A DNA stretch of 22,865 nt from a virus. The notes below the pieces were generated by a model. The model was not told the DNA's origin, ran no database searches, and saw nothing but the letters and a program-made list of their open reading frames with translations. Where the stretch lies: positions 1-22,865 of IMG/VR virus record IMGVR_UViG_3300027747_001258, one strand, 5' to 3'. Position 1 is the stretch's first letter. Each line of letters opens with the position of its first letter. Positions 13,582-19,722 of the stretch are shown here, piece after piece. The position numbers and the translations under genes were made by a program.

Positions 13582-13742
13582 ACAACCACCGGCAATTGAT
13601 TCTTGATGCGTGCTTGAAGATCTGACACGCAGTGAGCAAGATGATGGAATCCTGAGTCCTGGCAGAATTTCTTTTCCTTGCCAAGTGCACGGATAATAAG
13701 TTCAATGTCTTTATCTGTAAGATCTTTAATGTCGATGTTCAT
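13578..13742 (-). CDS. 54-residue helical protein
   Basis: Found by reading the spacer. The ATG at 13742 follows AACGACGGAAGGA and a repeat-family promoter; the stop overlaps the next GTG. The protein starts MNIDIKDLTDKDIELIIRAL and continues with GKEKKFCQDSGFHHLAHC, ending in a helix SDLQARIKNQL. Predominantly helical. Two Cys and three His could bind a metal. Function unknown. It opens a five-gene string that includes the two-HTH regulator. Confidence 0.7.
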   Translation of the reverse strand: MNIDIKDLTDKDIELIIRALGKEKKFCQDSGFHHLAHCVSDLQARIKNQLPVVV

Positions 13743-13764
13743 GGTTTATCCTTCCGTCGTTGGT

Positions 13765-13779
13765 GAGTTAATTATATCT
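13765..13779 (-). promoter_or_regulatory. Repeat-family promoter, TTAAC class
   Basis: Minus strand AGATATAATTAACTC, TATAAT intact but AG instead of TG before it. It covers the stop codon of 13772-14062 and drives the 13742-12333 string. Confidence 0.6.
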
Positions 13780-14062
13780 TATCTGTTGTTAAAAGTACAG
13801 CCTTCTTGACAAGTTCAACTACATCTCGGTTGAATCCACCGATGTTGTACTCCATAACTTCATCCATGTCAGGTGCGCCTAAGTCGTAGCGCTTCCAATC
13901 GTAGATTGTTGCAACTGAACCATCTGAAAAAGTGTGGACCCATTCAACAGTAACTTTATCTCCTGGGTAATAAAAAGTTGGTTCATCAAATGCTGAGATG
14001 AGATCTCGCATCGTGGTAGTGACATACCCTTGTAGGGATGTGCCATTTTTAATGTCATGCAT
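13772..14062 (-). CDS. Conserved small phage protein of unknown function
   Basis: 96 residues. TMRDLISAFDEPTFYYPGDK leads into a beta strand set with VEWVHTFSDGSVATIYDWKRYD, then an acidic loop and a C-terminal helix. The segment with W-x-H-T-F-x-D-G-x-x-A-T-I-Y-D-W-K is a pattern I associate with a small-protein family widespread in actinophages; no role is established. Leader AACGACGAAAGGA precedes the ATG at 14062, and a repeat-family promoter lies at 14086-14100. Confidence 0.65.
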   Translation of the reverse strand: MHDIKNGTSLQGYVTTTMRDLISAFDEPTFYYPGDKVTVEWVHTFSDGSVATIYDWKRYDLGAPDMDEVMEYNIGGFNRDVVELVKKAVLLTTDKI

Positions 14063-14085
14063 TTTCTTGTCCTTTCGTCGTTGAT

Positions 14086-14100
14086 AGTACTATTATAACA
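14086..14100 (-). promoter_or_regulatory. Repeat-family promoter, AGTACTA class
   Basis: Minus strand TGTTATAATAGTACTAT for 13772-14062; GTACTT 16 bases upstream of the -10 fits the -35 position. Confidence 0.8.
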
Positions 14101-14103
14101 TGT

Positions 14104-14319
14104 TTACTTGTCGAAGTACACTATTTCGATGAATTCTTTTGCCCAGCCTGTGAGCCCAGCTTCCATCTTGTTTTTGTGATGACCGCAGAAGAATAGCTCT
14201 CCGCTTTGGCCGACGACTTTCCAGATTGCCTGAGCTGTCTGGCATGAATCACAAGGAACCCAACTGTAAGACTCCTGGGTTGTCTCTTCTACTACTTCTT
14301 CGGTAATGGTGGACTCCAC
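14104..14319 (-). CDS. DUF7455-like small zinc protein
   Basis: 71 residues from a GTG at 14319 with GGAG just upstream. After an acidic N-terminus the core reads PCDSCQTAQAIWKV, then GELFFCGHHKNK. The Cys pair followed by FCGHH is the signature of the DUF7455 family common in actinophages and their hosts, probably a one-zinc fold. Function not known. A TATTAT box at about 14341-14347 may be its promoter. Confidence 0.7.
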   Translation of the reverse strand: MESTITEEVVEETTQESYSWVPCDSCQTAQAIWKVVGQSGELFFCGHHKNKMEAGLTGWAKEFIEIVYFDK

Positions 14320-14355
14320 GTCTTCTCCCTAGCTCGTAGTTAGATAATACTTGGT

Positions 14356-14595
14356 TTAGAAGTTGTCGTTTGGGTCATACCAACCTTCGCGGGAGTTTTC
14401 CTCACCGCACTTGTTGCACACCCACTCAGCAGTCCAAGTTATCTCGCCGTGCGAGTACTCTTCTATGCTAGGAACTTCGTAGCATGCGTCACATGTATCG
14501 TTGCCGCAATCGAGTTCTTGAACGCTTTCACTTTCGTTTGACCCGGCAATTTGAGGTTCAAATCCAGAAACTCCTGGTGGATAGTTGCTTGACAT
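14356..14595 (-). CDS. Actinophage-type conserved protein with CxxC pairs
   Basis: 79 residues from the ATG at 14595, chosen because AACGACGAAAGGA stands seven bases upstream; the frame extends upstream to 14721 without another signal. The N-terminus MSSNYPPGVSGFEPQIAG is characteristic of a small protein found in many actinophages. Two Cys-containing parts, CGNDTCDAC at about 31-39 and CNKCGEENS near 63, suggest two zinc knuckles. Role unknown. A good marker that the host is an actinobacterium. Confidence 0.75.
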   Translation of the reverse strand: MSSNYPPGVSGFEPQIAGSNESESVQELDCGNDTCDACYEVPSIEEYSHGEITWTAEWVCNKCGEENSREGWYDPNDNF

Positions 14596-14614
14596 GATGT
14601 GTCCTTTCGTCGTT

Positions 14615-14629
14615 GGGTTAATTATATCA
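14615..14629 (-). promoter_or_regulatory. Repeat-family promoter, TTAAC class
   Basis: Minus strand TGATATAATTAACCC for 14356-14595, with TTGAAT 17 bases upstream as -35. Confidence 0.8.
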
Positions 14630-14635
14630 GGATAA

Positions 14636-14833
14636 TCAGGAAGATTCAAGGACAGAGCAATCGAATGATAAGGCGATTCCTCTATTTCTTTCTTCGGCAT
14701 TGGGCAGGTCGCTGACGTCAATCTCTTCGTCCATTACCTGTTGCATCAAAGCCTTAGCCTGCTCTTCGTTGTCGGCATCAAACCAAACCTGGTTCATTGC
14801 TACCTCATCGAAGCGAAATGTAAACTTAGCCAT
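14636..14833 (-). CDS. Hypothetical acidic protein
   Basis: 65 residues from the ATG at 14833, preceded by AACGACGGAAGGA. A basic start KFTFRFDEVAMNQVWFDADN gives two strands, followed by a helix NEEQAKALMQQVMDE and an acidic segment with IDVSDLPNAEE. The fold resembles a small alpha-beta sandwich; I do not recognise the family. Function unknown. The next upstream element is the ncRNA candidate's terminator. Confidence 0.6.
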   Translation of the reverse strand: MAKFTFRFDEVAMNQVWFDADNEEQAKALMQQVMDEEIDVSDLPNAEERNRGIALSFDCSVLESS

Positions 14834-14855
14834 TAGTAATCCTTCCGTCGTTGTA

Positions 14856-14870
14856 AGGTTAATTATATCA
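14856..14870 (-). promoter_or_regulatory. Repeat-family promoter, TTAAC class
   Basis: Minus strand TGATATAATTAACC for 14636-14833. Its likely -35 lies within the T-rich tract that ends the upstream terminator, so terminator and promoter interlock. Confidence 0.8.
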
Positions 14871-14884
14871 GGTTTTCTTCCATA

Positions 14885-15171
14885 AAGTAAAATAAGAGTG
14901 GGACCAGCCCATGTCGAATGAAAACTGGTCCCACAACTACTGGACAGGCGTCTCTCCCTCAACTCTTTGGGCCGACCTCAAAAGCTTTAGCCTAACTAAG
15001 CACCTTGCTTTACTCTTGGTAGAGTCTCTACGAATAACACTAAGCAATGCAGAGGTCTTATGACATACAGTTGCTACCCTTTCCGCACCTTACTAGCTTA
15101 TTGGGAGTACTCCACCATGTGGAACCCGTACGCCTTCAGGCTTGGTTAGTCCAATCCTTTTATTTAGTTAT
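14885..15171 (-). ncRNA. Candidate structured non-coding RNA, about 285 nt, own promoter and terminator
   Basis: The gap 14834-15188 holds no credible ORF (best is six codons, ATG to TAA). It begins with a repeat-family promoter (-10 at 15178-15183) and ends in a strong terminator (14898-14934). Between them many complementary pairs appear on the minus strand: GACCTC with GAGGTC enclosing GCA-TTGCTT with AAGCAAGG-TGC, inside which GTAGAG pairs with CTCTAC; GCTTAG pairs with CTAAAGC; TCCAC pairs with GTGGA near the 5' end; GCC-TGAA-GGC makes a tetraloop hairpin. It has neither the T-loop of tRNA nor a tmRNA tag frame. Function unknown; could be regulatory, decoy or packaging-related. Confidence 0.65.
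14887..14934 (-). terminator. Terminator of the ncRNA candidate
   Basis: Perfect 10-bp stem GTGGGACCAG (14898-14907) with its complement at 14925-14934, 17-nt loop, followed on the minus strand by TCTTATTTTACTTT. Confidence 0.8.
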
Positions 15172-15186
15172 AGTTGAATTATATCA
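15172..15186 (-). promoter_or_regulatory. Repeat-family promoter for the ncRNA candidate
   Basis: Minus strand TGATATAATTCAACT. Followed by no leader of the AACGACGRAAGGA type, unlike the family copies upstream of coding genes. Overlaps the sequence just after the stop of 15189-15368. Confidence 0.75.
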
Positions 15187-15188
15187 GG

Positions 15189-15368
15189 TTATTCCCAATC
15201 TGTTAGGTATACTGCCTCGAAGTCAGCCAATGGGCGTTTCAACCCAACTGAAGCCATCTGCAGCATCCGGTCAACGTCCGCGCGCTTGCGCGCCCTAAAC
15301 TTTGAGATACGTTCGCCCGTATGAACATCACGGATCTCCCAGATGCCGGCAGATGCATTTTTACTCAT
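15189..15368 (-). CDS. 59-residue hypothetical protein
   Basis: Found by reading the spacer. The ATG at 15368 shares ATGA with the upstream stop, so translation is coupled. MSKNASAGIWEIRDVHTGER is followed by a strongly basic SKFRARKRADVDRMLQMA and then ASVGLKRPLADFEAVY. The first part suggests an antiparallel beta pair and the rest a helix with an Arg/Lys patch that may bind nucleic acid. Family not recognised. Confidence 0.65.
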   Translation of the reverse strand: MSKNASAGIWEIRDVHTGERISKFRARKRADVDRMLQMASVGLKRPLADFEAVYLTDWE

Positions 15369-15736
15369 GAGAAGAACTTAGTCTCTGCTTCGTATGCTCT
15401 ACGAAGCTTCTCCGCAAGTTCCTCGAGCTGTAACTGCCAAGGATACGGCAAAGGCAGGTTGTCACCTTCATCGTCCGTTCCACCGGTGAACACGATGTCA
15501 CCCATAATGATGTCCGTCATGCCGAAGCTTTTCTCCCACATGTGCGTGCCGATGATATTTGGTTGCATGCCGTTAATAAGCTTGCCCTCTTCGTTGCACC
15601 ATAGTGTTAGGTTGTCGTGCAGGTCAGCTGCTTGAACCAAGCCACCGACTGCTCCCTGGAGTTGTTCGAGACTGTCCACCTCAAGATCTAAGATCTCTGT
15701 GGTGAAGTCCGTGTTAATTCGCAATGCTGTTTTCAT
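15365..15736 (-). CDS. DUF3846-like protein
   Basis: 123 residues. The pattern LEQLQGAVGGLVQAADL, then LTLWCNEEGKLINGMQPN, a short helix, and IIMGDIVFTGGTDDEGD fits DUF3846, a small domain common in phages and actinobacterial plasmids with no established function. The C-terminal helix is LEELAEKLRRAYEAE. The start at 15736 follows the stop at 15740 by a single base, so the two upstream genes are cotranscribed. Confident it is real; role unknown. Confidence 0.7.
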   Translation of the reverse strand: MKTALRINTDFTTEILDLEVDSLEQLQGAVGGLVQAADLHDNLTLWCNEEGKLINGMQPNIIGTHMWEKSFGMTDIIMGDIVFTGGTDDEGDNLPLPYPWQLQLEELAEKLRRAYEAETKFFS

Positions 15737-15739
15737 AGT

Positions 15740-15937
15740 TTACTCGATCTCTTCAATAAATTCTTGAACCGCATCTGTCACCGCGTCATTAAGTAAGTCG
15801 TGTAACTTGTCGAGTTGAGCTGCAGTAAAAGATTCAGCGGTGTACTCGTCGGTGTCACGCATGTAGTTCGCGTGGTCAAGAAAATCTTCGACTGTCATTG
15901 TGTAGCTGTATAGTACGTGATCTGCTGGGTAACTCAT
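15740..15937 (-). CDS. Small acidic hypothetical protein
   Basis: 65 residues, acidic, starting SYPADHVLYSYTMTVEDFLD with two helices following (AAQLDKLHDLLNDAVTDAVQ) and an EFIEEIE end. Leader AACGACGGAAGGA and a repeat-family promoter precede the ATG at 15937. No family recognised; helical acidic proteins of this kind in phages often bind host proteins, but nothing here shows it. Confidence 0.6.
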   Translation of the reverse strand: MSYPADHVLYSYTMTVEDFLDHANYMRDTDEYTAESFTAAQLDKLHDLLNDAVTDAVQEFIEEIE

Positions 15938-15961
15938 TGTGTATCCTTCCGTCGTTGTGTT

Positions 15962-15976
15962 GGTTTAATTATATCA
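15962..15976 (-). promoter_or_regulatory. Repeat-family promoter, TTAAAC variant
   Basis: Minus strand TGATATAATTAAACC for the 15937-15189 operon, with TGTAC 18 bases upstream as the -35. Confidence 0.8.
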
Positions 15977-16003
15977 GGTAGTGGGGAAGAAGTACAGGGT
16001 GCC

Positions 16004-16297
16004 TCAGCAGAGGCAAACCCCGGACTTTGATGGTATTGTGAAACAGTTACCGCAGACTACCGGAGCTGGGGTTAGTGGTTTGTTTGAGTGTCTGTGGTGA
16101 CTTGTCGCACCAATGTTAATAAGCTTTGTTGAGACTGAGTAGTAAGAGCGTCCTAAAACTTTTGCTATCTCCTTTATAGACTTGCCAGAGGCTTTCATAG
16201 TCTCAAGTTCGCGAGCTTCAGCTAAGGTCCATTCGGACCCTGTGTTGACCGCAGCCTCAAGGGAGCGGCTTTGAGTTTCAATAAGCCAGGTGTTCAT
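16004..16297 (-). CDS. HTH protein with C-terminal zinc-binding tail
   Basis: 97 residues. WTLAEARELETMKASGKSIK leads into EIAKVLGRSYYSVSTKLIN, a SANT/Myb-like or GcrA-like helix-turn-helix motif (a Trp then a G-x-S turn then LGRS recognition helix). The C-terminus has VVCGNCFTIPSKSGVCLC, a CxxC and a CxC, enough for one zinc site. Probably a small transcriptional regulator or DNA-binding adaptor. Leader AACGACGGAAGGA precedes the ATG at 16297 and a repeat promoter lies at 16321-16335. Confidence 0.7.
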   Translation of the reverse strand: MNTWLIETQSRSLEAAVNTGSEWTLAEARELETMKASGKSIKEIAKVLGRSYYSVSTKLINIGATSHHRHSNKPLTPAPVVCGNCFTIPSKSGVCLC

Positions 16298-16320
16298 TTG
16301 AATCCTTCCGTCGTTGTTAT

Positions 16321-16335
16321 AGTACTATTATAACA
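16321..16335 (-). promoter_or_regulatory. Repeat-family promoter, AGTACTA class
   Basis: Minus strand TGTTATAATAGTACTAT for 16004-16297, with TTGTAC 18 bases upstream of the -10. Confidence 0.8.
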
Positions 16336-16368
16336 TGTATCTATTATAAAGTACAACACCTTCCGGAA

Positions 16369-16599
16369 TTACTTTTTGTTGTTTTCAAACTCCCAGTAGC
16401 TTTTGGCTAGTTCGTAGAACATCTGGGCAAGACCTGGAGTAATCTCATAACCGATCTGCTCGCAGGCATCGCGGCAATAACCGTTCTCAAGGCTATCGTT
16501 AATCTCACCAACCGCGTCAGCAGCTGAGAAGATGTATCCGGTGTCGGACATCGTAAAGAATGTATCCATGCCCTCATGGGCAACGTAAATGTTGTTCAT
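16369..16599 (-). CDS. Small hypothetical protein
   Basis: 76 residues from the ATG at 16599, which overlaps the upstream stop by one base (TAATG). MNNIYVAHEGMDTFFTMSDT looks like two or three strands, then helices with AADAVGEINDSLENGYCRDA and a C-terminal LAQMFYELAKSYWEFEN. No family recognised. The longer frame to 16638 would overlap the 39-codon gene and is rejected. Coupled to the 39-codon gene. Confidence 0.6.
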   Translation of the reverse strand: MNNIYVAHEGMDTFFTMSDTGYIFSAADAVGEINDSLENGYCRDACEQIGYEITPGLAQMFYELAKSYWEFENNKK

Positions 16600-16718
16600 T
16601 ATCCTACCTGCATAAGCTCGCCGCAATCGGCACACCAATATGAATCTCCAAGAATAGAGTCATCATCATACTCGTGGGTCCACTCAACGTGAGCGCACTT
16701 AACTGTGGTGGTACTCAT
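16599..16718 (-). CDS. 39-residue zinc-binding microprotein
   Basis: Found by reading the spacer. ATG at 16718 follows AACGACGAAAGGA and a long structured leader. KCAHVEWTHEYDDDSILGDS is followed by YWCADCGELMQVG. Possible zinc ligands are C8, H10, H15, C29 and C32, an arrangement like a small CxH...CxxC knuckle. Function unknown. The stop overlaps the next start. Confidence 0.65.
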   Translation of the reverse strand: MSTTTVKCAHVEWTHEYDDDSILGDSYWCADCGELMQVG

Positions 16719-16739
16719 GTCTATCCTTTCGTCGTTTAG

Positions 16740-16806
16740 ATGGGCAACCAGCGGAAGAAAGTCTGGTAGACTCTCGCCTACAGTTTCATATCCGCTGGCT
16801 GCGCGT
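16740..16806 (-). promoter_or_regulatory. Structured 5' leader of the 39-codon gene
   Basis: An 11-bp stem (16745-16755 with 16791-16801, one G-U pair) contains a second hairpin (AGTCT at 16760-16764 with AGACT at 16768-16772). It lies between the repeat promoter and the ribosome site. Most genes of the family have 20-40 nt plain leaders, so this one stands out. Could be a cis-regulatory RNA or stability element. Confidence 0.5.
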
Positions 16807-16821
16807 AGTACTATTATATCA
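16807..16821 (-). promoter_or_regulatory. Repeat-family promoter, AGTACTA class
   Basis: Minus strand TGATATAATAGTACTAC for the 16718-16369 pair. Its TGA is at the same time the stop codon of the subtilase gene. Confidence 0.8.
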
Positions 16822-17736
16822 GGTTTGGTAGAACTTTAGTTCGAAATTGGTAAGAGTTCGGTAGGCGTTTTGTAGGGACGCGTTGACCTTGCCCATGACC
16901 GTATCTAGGGTAGAACAATCAGATAGGCTTTGAGCCAGTCTGGTGGCCACAAGTACGGTAGCATTCGAGGTACCTAGGGTAACTGTCGTGTTTCCCTGGA
17001 CGTCGGTTGTGGCGGCCCTTCCAAGGGCATACAGGTCAAGGTCTGGCCCGGAGTTAGAGATCAACATGATTGGGTAGACCCAACCGGTGACTTCCTTCAT
17101 GGAGTACGGGGTATCCGTTGCTCCTACGGCGATTGCCTGAGGGATACATGCCGGATAGTTAACTTTCTTTTGGTCAGAGTTGTTGCCTGAAGAAATAACC
17201 GTTGGGATATTCTTTGCAGCAAGCTGAACGATAAGTGGTTGAAGCTTTGGATCCGACGATACAGGACACGCTGCTTCCTTGTAGACACGACCGATTGATA
17301 CGGATACCGCGCCGACATTGAGTCTGTCAGCGTTTGCCGCAACCCAATCAAGTGCAAGTGTGACAGCTTTAGTTGTATAAGTAGTTGCGTATCCTTTAGC
17401 GCTCATGCCGACGATGCGGATGAACACGATCTTTACATTTGGATTAGCAGCTACCGCAACCGAAGCCATCTGCGTTCCGTGGCTCATGGCCTTGTCGACT
17501 ACGAGCTTTGGGTCTAAAGATGCAGCTCCGGGACCGACCATACTTGGTAGCATGTTTGGGCAGTTGCCGAACTCGATGAAGCAAGCTTCCTCAACTACCG
17601 CGGCCTTAGCCCAAGGTAGTTGCGTGTTGATACCGGAGTCGATGATGACAAGAGTTTTGTCTCCTGCCGCATGCGCCGGTGTTATTAGCAATGACAGACC
17701 TAAGGCTGCCGCAATCAGTAGTACTTTTGTTTTCAT
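16819..17736 (-). CDS. Secreted subtilisin-like serine protease
   Basis: 305 residues. Residues 1-24 are a classic Sec signal peptide (KTKVLLIAAALGLSLLITPA then HAAGD). The S8 catalytic triad is complete: Asp33 in VIIDSGIN, His86 in SHGTQMA, Ser257 in LGTSNATV, with oxyanion Asn185 in SSGNNS. There is no clear propeptide of usual length between signal and domain. Six or so Cys may form disulphides after export. Known relatives are secreted peptidases; in phages they are rare. Possible roles are degrading surface or competitor proteins, processing at the cell wall, or aiding release, none proven. Starts 93 bases after the vWA gene stop, without a repeat promoter, so probably in that transcript. 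The leader AAGACGAAAAGAG is a degenerate copy of the family. Confidence 0.85.
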   Translation of the reverse strand: MKTKVLLIAAALGLSLLITPAHAAGDKTLVIIDSGINTQLPWAKAAVVEEACFIEFGNCPNMLPSMVGPGAASLDPKLVVDKAMSHGTQMASVAVAANPNVKIVFIRIVGMSAKGYATTYTTKAVTLALDWVAANADRLNVGAVSVSIGRVYKEAACPVSSDPKLQPLIVQLAAKNIPTVISSGNNSDQKKVNYPACIPQAIAVGATDTPYSMKEVTGWVYPIMLISNSGPDLDLYALGRAATTDVQGNTTVTLGTSNATVLVATRLAQSLSDCSTLDTVMGKVNASLQNAYRTLTNFELKFYQT

Positions 17737-17770
17737 CTTTTTCTCTTTTCGTCTTTGTTAGTTGGTTGGT

Positions 17771-17815
17771 TAAAAATAACCGATGCAGGTAGAGTAATCT
17801 GACGGAAGGTCTACC
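17771..17815 (-). terminator. Weak hairpin between vWA gene and protease
   Basis: GGTAGA (17788-17793) pairs with TCTACC (17810-17815), followed on the minus strand by GGTTATTTTTAACC. Stem is short and the T-run is several bases away, so it may only attenuate transcription into the protease gene. Confidence 0.35.
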
Positions 17816-17829
17816 CACACCGGAGCTTG

Positions 17830-19626
17830 TTACGCAGCATTACGTGCGCCAATCTTTGTTAGAGCGTCTGCCGCAGCTTTTCCGATTTGGAGTGCAGCGT
17901 CTGCTGGGTCTTTCACATCTTGTAATAGGGCAACTGATGTTCCCTTAACTATGCTACGGACATATTCTAGTTGATATTCTTGTGTGAAAGGAAGCCACAT
18001 GATTGCGACCCCTGACTTCTCACATTCGCGAACCCACTTCTTAGCATTCTCTATCTCATCTGGTGTATAGCAACCATCGCTAACAACCACGAGTAGACGA
18101 GCGCCAGTTCCATTGAGAAGATTTAGAGAACCATCGAGTGCCTTGAACGCCTTATCGAACTTTTCAGTTGCATCAGGAGCTGTATAGACATTTACCTCAG
18201 GAAGATGCTGCCCTGGCTTTAGAGTAGGGAATACACCTGAACCATAGTAGACCATTGCGCAACGTCCTTGAACGCGTCGCACTGCCTCGGACATTGCCCA
18301 GGCGGTAACTGCCATTGGCTGCATTGCGTCTGCCATTGAACCAGAGATGTCAACCATAACTCCAACGTTAAGTGTTGGGTCATCAGTATGCTTACGCACT
18401 GTACGCTTCCATGGCTCTGCATGCATCATTGAACCACGAGCTTTGTACGCAGCTTCTTGAACCATCGCACGAGAACGTAGACGCCCTGGAGGAAGAATCG
18501 AAGTTACTTCCTTTTCATCGCGCTCACGATACTTTGCACGCTCAAGCATGTTTGCGATTTTCACCGCAGCCGCACGCTCTGGACCAGATGGTGCACGAGT
18601 CTCCTTGATGCGTGAGTAGCTACCAGAGCTTCCTAGCTCAGCAGTAGACTTGTTGAAGACTTCATCTGAAATCTTTTCATGATCTCTTTGTTGTTTTGCG
18701 GCCTTGCCACGAAGATCAACAACGTCATTCCAGTCTTCCTTCTGCTCTTGTTCCTGGGCTTCGTCGCCAATTGCAATTGCAATATCTTCCGCTGCTTCTT
18801 CAAGGGCTTCAATAATCTCTGCGATGATACCTGCCATAGCAGCAGTGACAGGATTGTCTTCCTCTTCATCACTGTTCTCTTTAGAAACTTCAGAGATAAG
18901 CTTTTCCCATTCGCGGGCAAGTTCGTAAAGTGGCAGAGCGTTTGTGTGCCCTTCATACTTTTGGAATCGAAGCCAGATGTCACGAAGTTGTGAATAGCGA
19001 GTATCACCAAAGTACTCAGCGACAAGCTCTTGAACGTCTAGAGCATCTTCGTTATCTAGTGAACCTGCATCAACACGAGCACATACGAGAGCAGCTAACT
19101 GCGCCATAGCACGAGTAGTGGTGCTCTTCTCTAGATATTCACGAACGTCATCAAGGATGATGTCCATCGCGCACGCGCGAAGGAACACTCGGTTAGCTGG
19201 GAAGTTTTCTATACCGAAAGCTTCAATGCGAGTCTCCTCAAGAATAGTAAGTGCCTGAAGTTCATTCTTTGAAAGATCCTCGTGGGCTTTGAATAAATCG
19301 TAGCGAGAGTAACGAGCGTGTAGTGCCTCATGAAAGATCGCACCGGATGCTCGTGGATAATCGAATTGTGTTCCGCGCTCGCGGACGTCTCCTATATTCT
19401 CAGGAGTTACTGTTGGACCGAAGGCAACAGAGACGTTTACCTCGACCTCAGCCATTGGTGGGTTGAAGCAGGCTGGTGCAGATTGCCCAGCGCCTGGGCC
19501 AACGTAGGCAACGATGTCTGAGCGTCCTGCCCAGGTGTTGACTAGCTCGCCGAGTTGAGCTCCGACCTTTAGCCATTCCGGCGGAGTCTGTTCCGCGCGG
19601 GTTTTAGAAACCTTTATATGTGCCAT
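17830..19626 (-). CDS. vWA-domain protein with HExxH metallopeptidase-like N-terminus
   Basis: 598 residues. The N-terminal part has AIFHEALHARYSRYD with His99-Glu100-x-x-His103, followed by ILEETRIEAFGIEN where an acidic residue near 130-135 could be the third zinc ligand; this resembles the metallopeptidase-like domain found before vWA domains in MoxR-partner proteins. Residues 245-300 are extremely acidic and helical. The C-terminal vWA domain has a complete MIDAS: MVDISGSM (Asp426, Ser428, Ser430), a Thr in NGTGAR near 507, and VVSDGCY with Asp517. Known: such proteins pair with MoxR AAA ATPases to remodel or insert metal in partners (CobT is a relative). The AAA partner lies just upstream. 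Own repeat promoter, leader AATGACGGAAGGA. Confidence 0.82.
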   Translation of the reverse strand: MAHIKVSKTRAEQTPPEWLKVGAQLGELVNTWAGRSDIVAYVGPGAGQSAPACFNPPMAEVEVNVSVAFGPTVTPENIGDVRERGTQFDYPRASGAIFHEALHARYSRYDLFKAHEDLSKNELQALTILEETRIEAFGIENFPANRVFLRACAMDIILDDVREYLEKSTTTRAMAQLAALVCARVDAGSLDNEDALDVQELVAEYFGDTRYSQLRDIWLRFQKYEGHTNALPLYELAREWEKLISEVSKENSDEEEDNPVTAAMAGIIAEIIEALEEAAEDIAIAIGDEAQEQEQKEDWNDVVDLRGKAAKQQRDHEKISDEVFNKSTAELGSSGSYSRIKETRAPSGPERAAAVKIANMLERAKYRERDEKEVTSILPPGRLRSRAMVQEAAYKARGSMMHAEPWKRTVRKHTDDPTLNVGVMVDISGSMADAMQPMAVTAWAMSEAVRRVQGRCAMVYYGSGVFPTLKPGQHLPEVNVYTAPDATEKFDKAFKALDGSLNLLNGTGARLLVVVSDGCYTPDEIENAKKWVRECEKSGVAIMWLPFTQEYQLEYVRSIVKGTSVALLQDVKDPADAALQIGKAAADALTKIGARNAA

Positions 19627-19649
19627 GATTTTCCTTCCGTCATTTTGTT

Positions 19650-19664
19650 AGTACTATTATATCA
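19650..19664 (-). promoter_or_regulatory. Repeat-family promoter, AGTACTA class
   Basis: Minus strand TGATATAATAGTACTAA for the vWA gene. Directly follows the terminator of the AAA gene: its TTTACC tail runs into the -10 element. Confidence 0.8.
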
Positions 19665-19702
19665 GGTAAAGAAGGTCCCAGGCACCCATACCCAGGACCT
19701 TC
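19665..19702 (-). terminator. Terminator of the AAA ATPase gene
   Basis: GAAGGTCC (19671-19678) pairs perfectly with GGACCTTC (19695-19702); TTTACC follows on the minus strand. Short T-run, but well placed 21 bases after the stop. Confidence 0.65.
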
Positions 19703-19722
19703 CTTTACTGCGCCAAGGGGAA

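Noticed and set aside
14834-14962. Upstream extension of the ORF ending at 14636
   Set aside because: It would run through the promoter and terminator; the ATG at 14833 has the family leader.
14885-15171. tRNA or tmRNA in the long spacer
   Set aside because: No acceptor/T-arm pattern (no GGTTCRA loop), no CCA-type end and no tag reading frame; the terminator stem is the only strong end structure.
16740-16806. Purine-riboswitch resemblance (GUCUACC in the leader)
   Set aside because: Only a few bases match; the three-helix junction and other conserved positions are missing.
18633-19025. Coding ORFs opposite or within the acidic part of the vWA gene
   Set aside because: They arise from GAA/GAG-rich codons of the acidic segment read in other frames; no starts or motifs support them.
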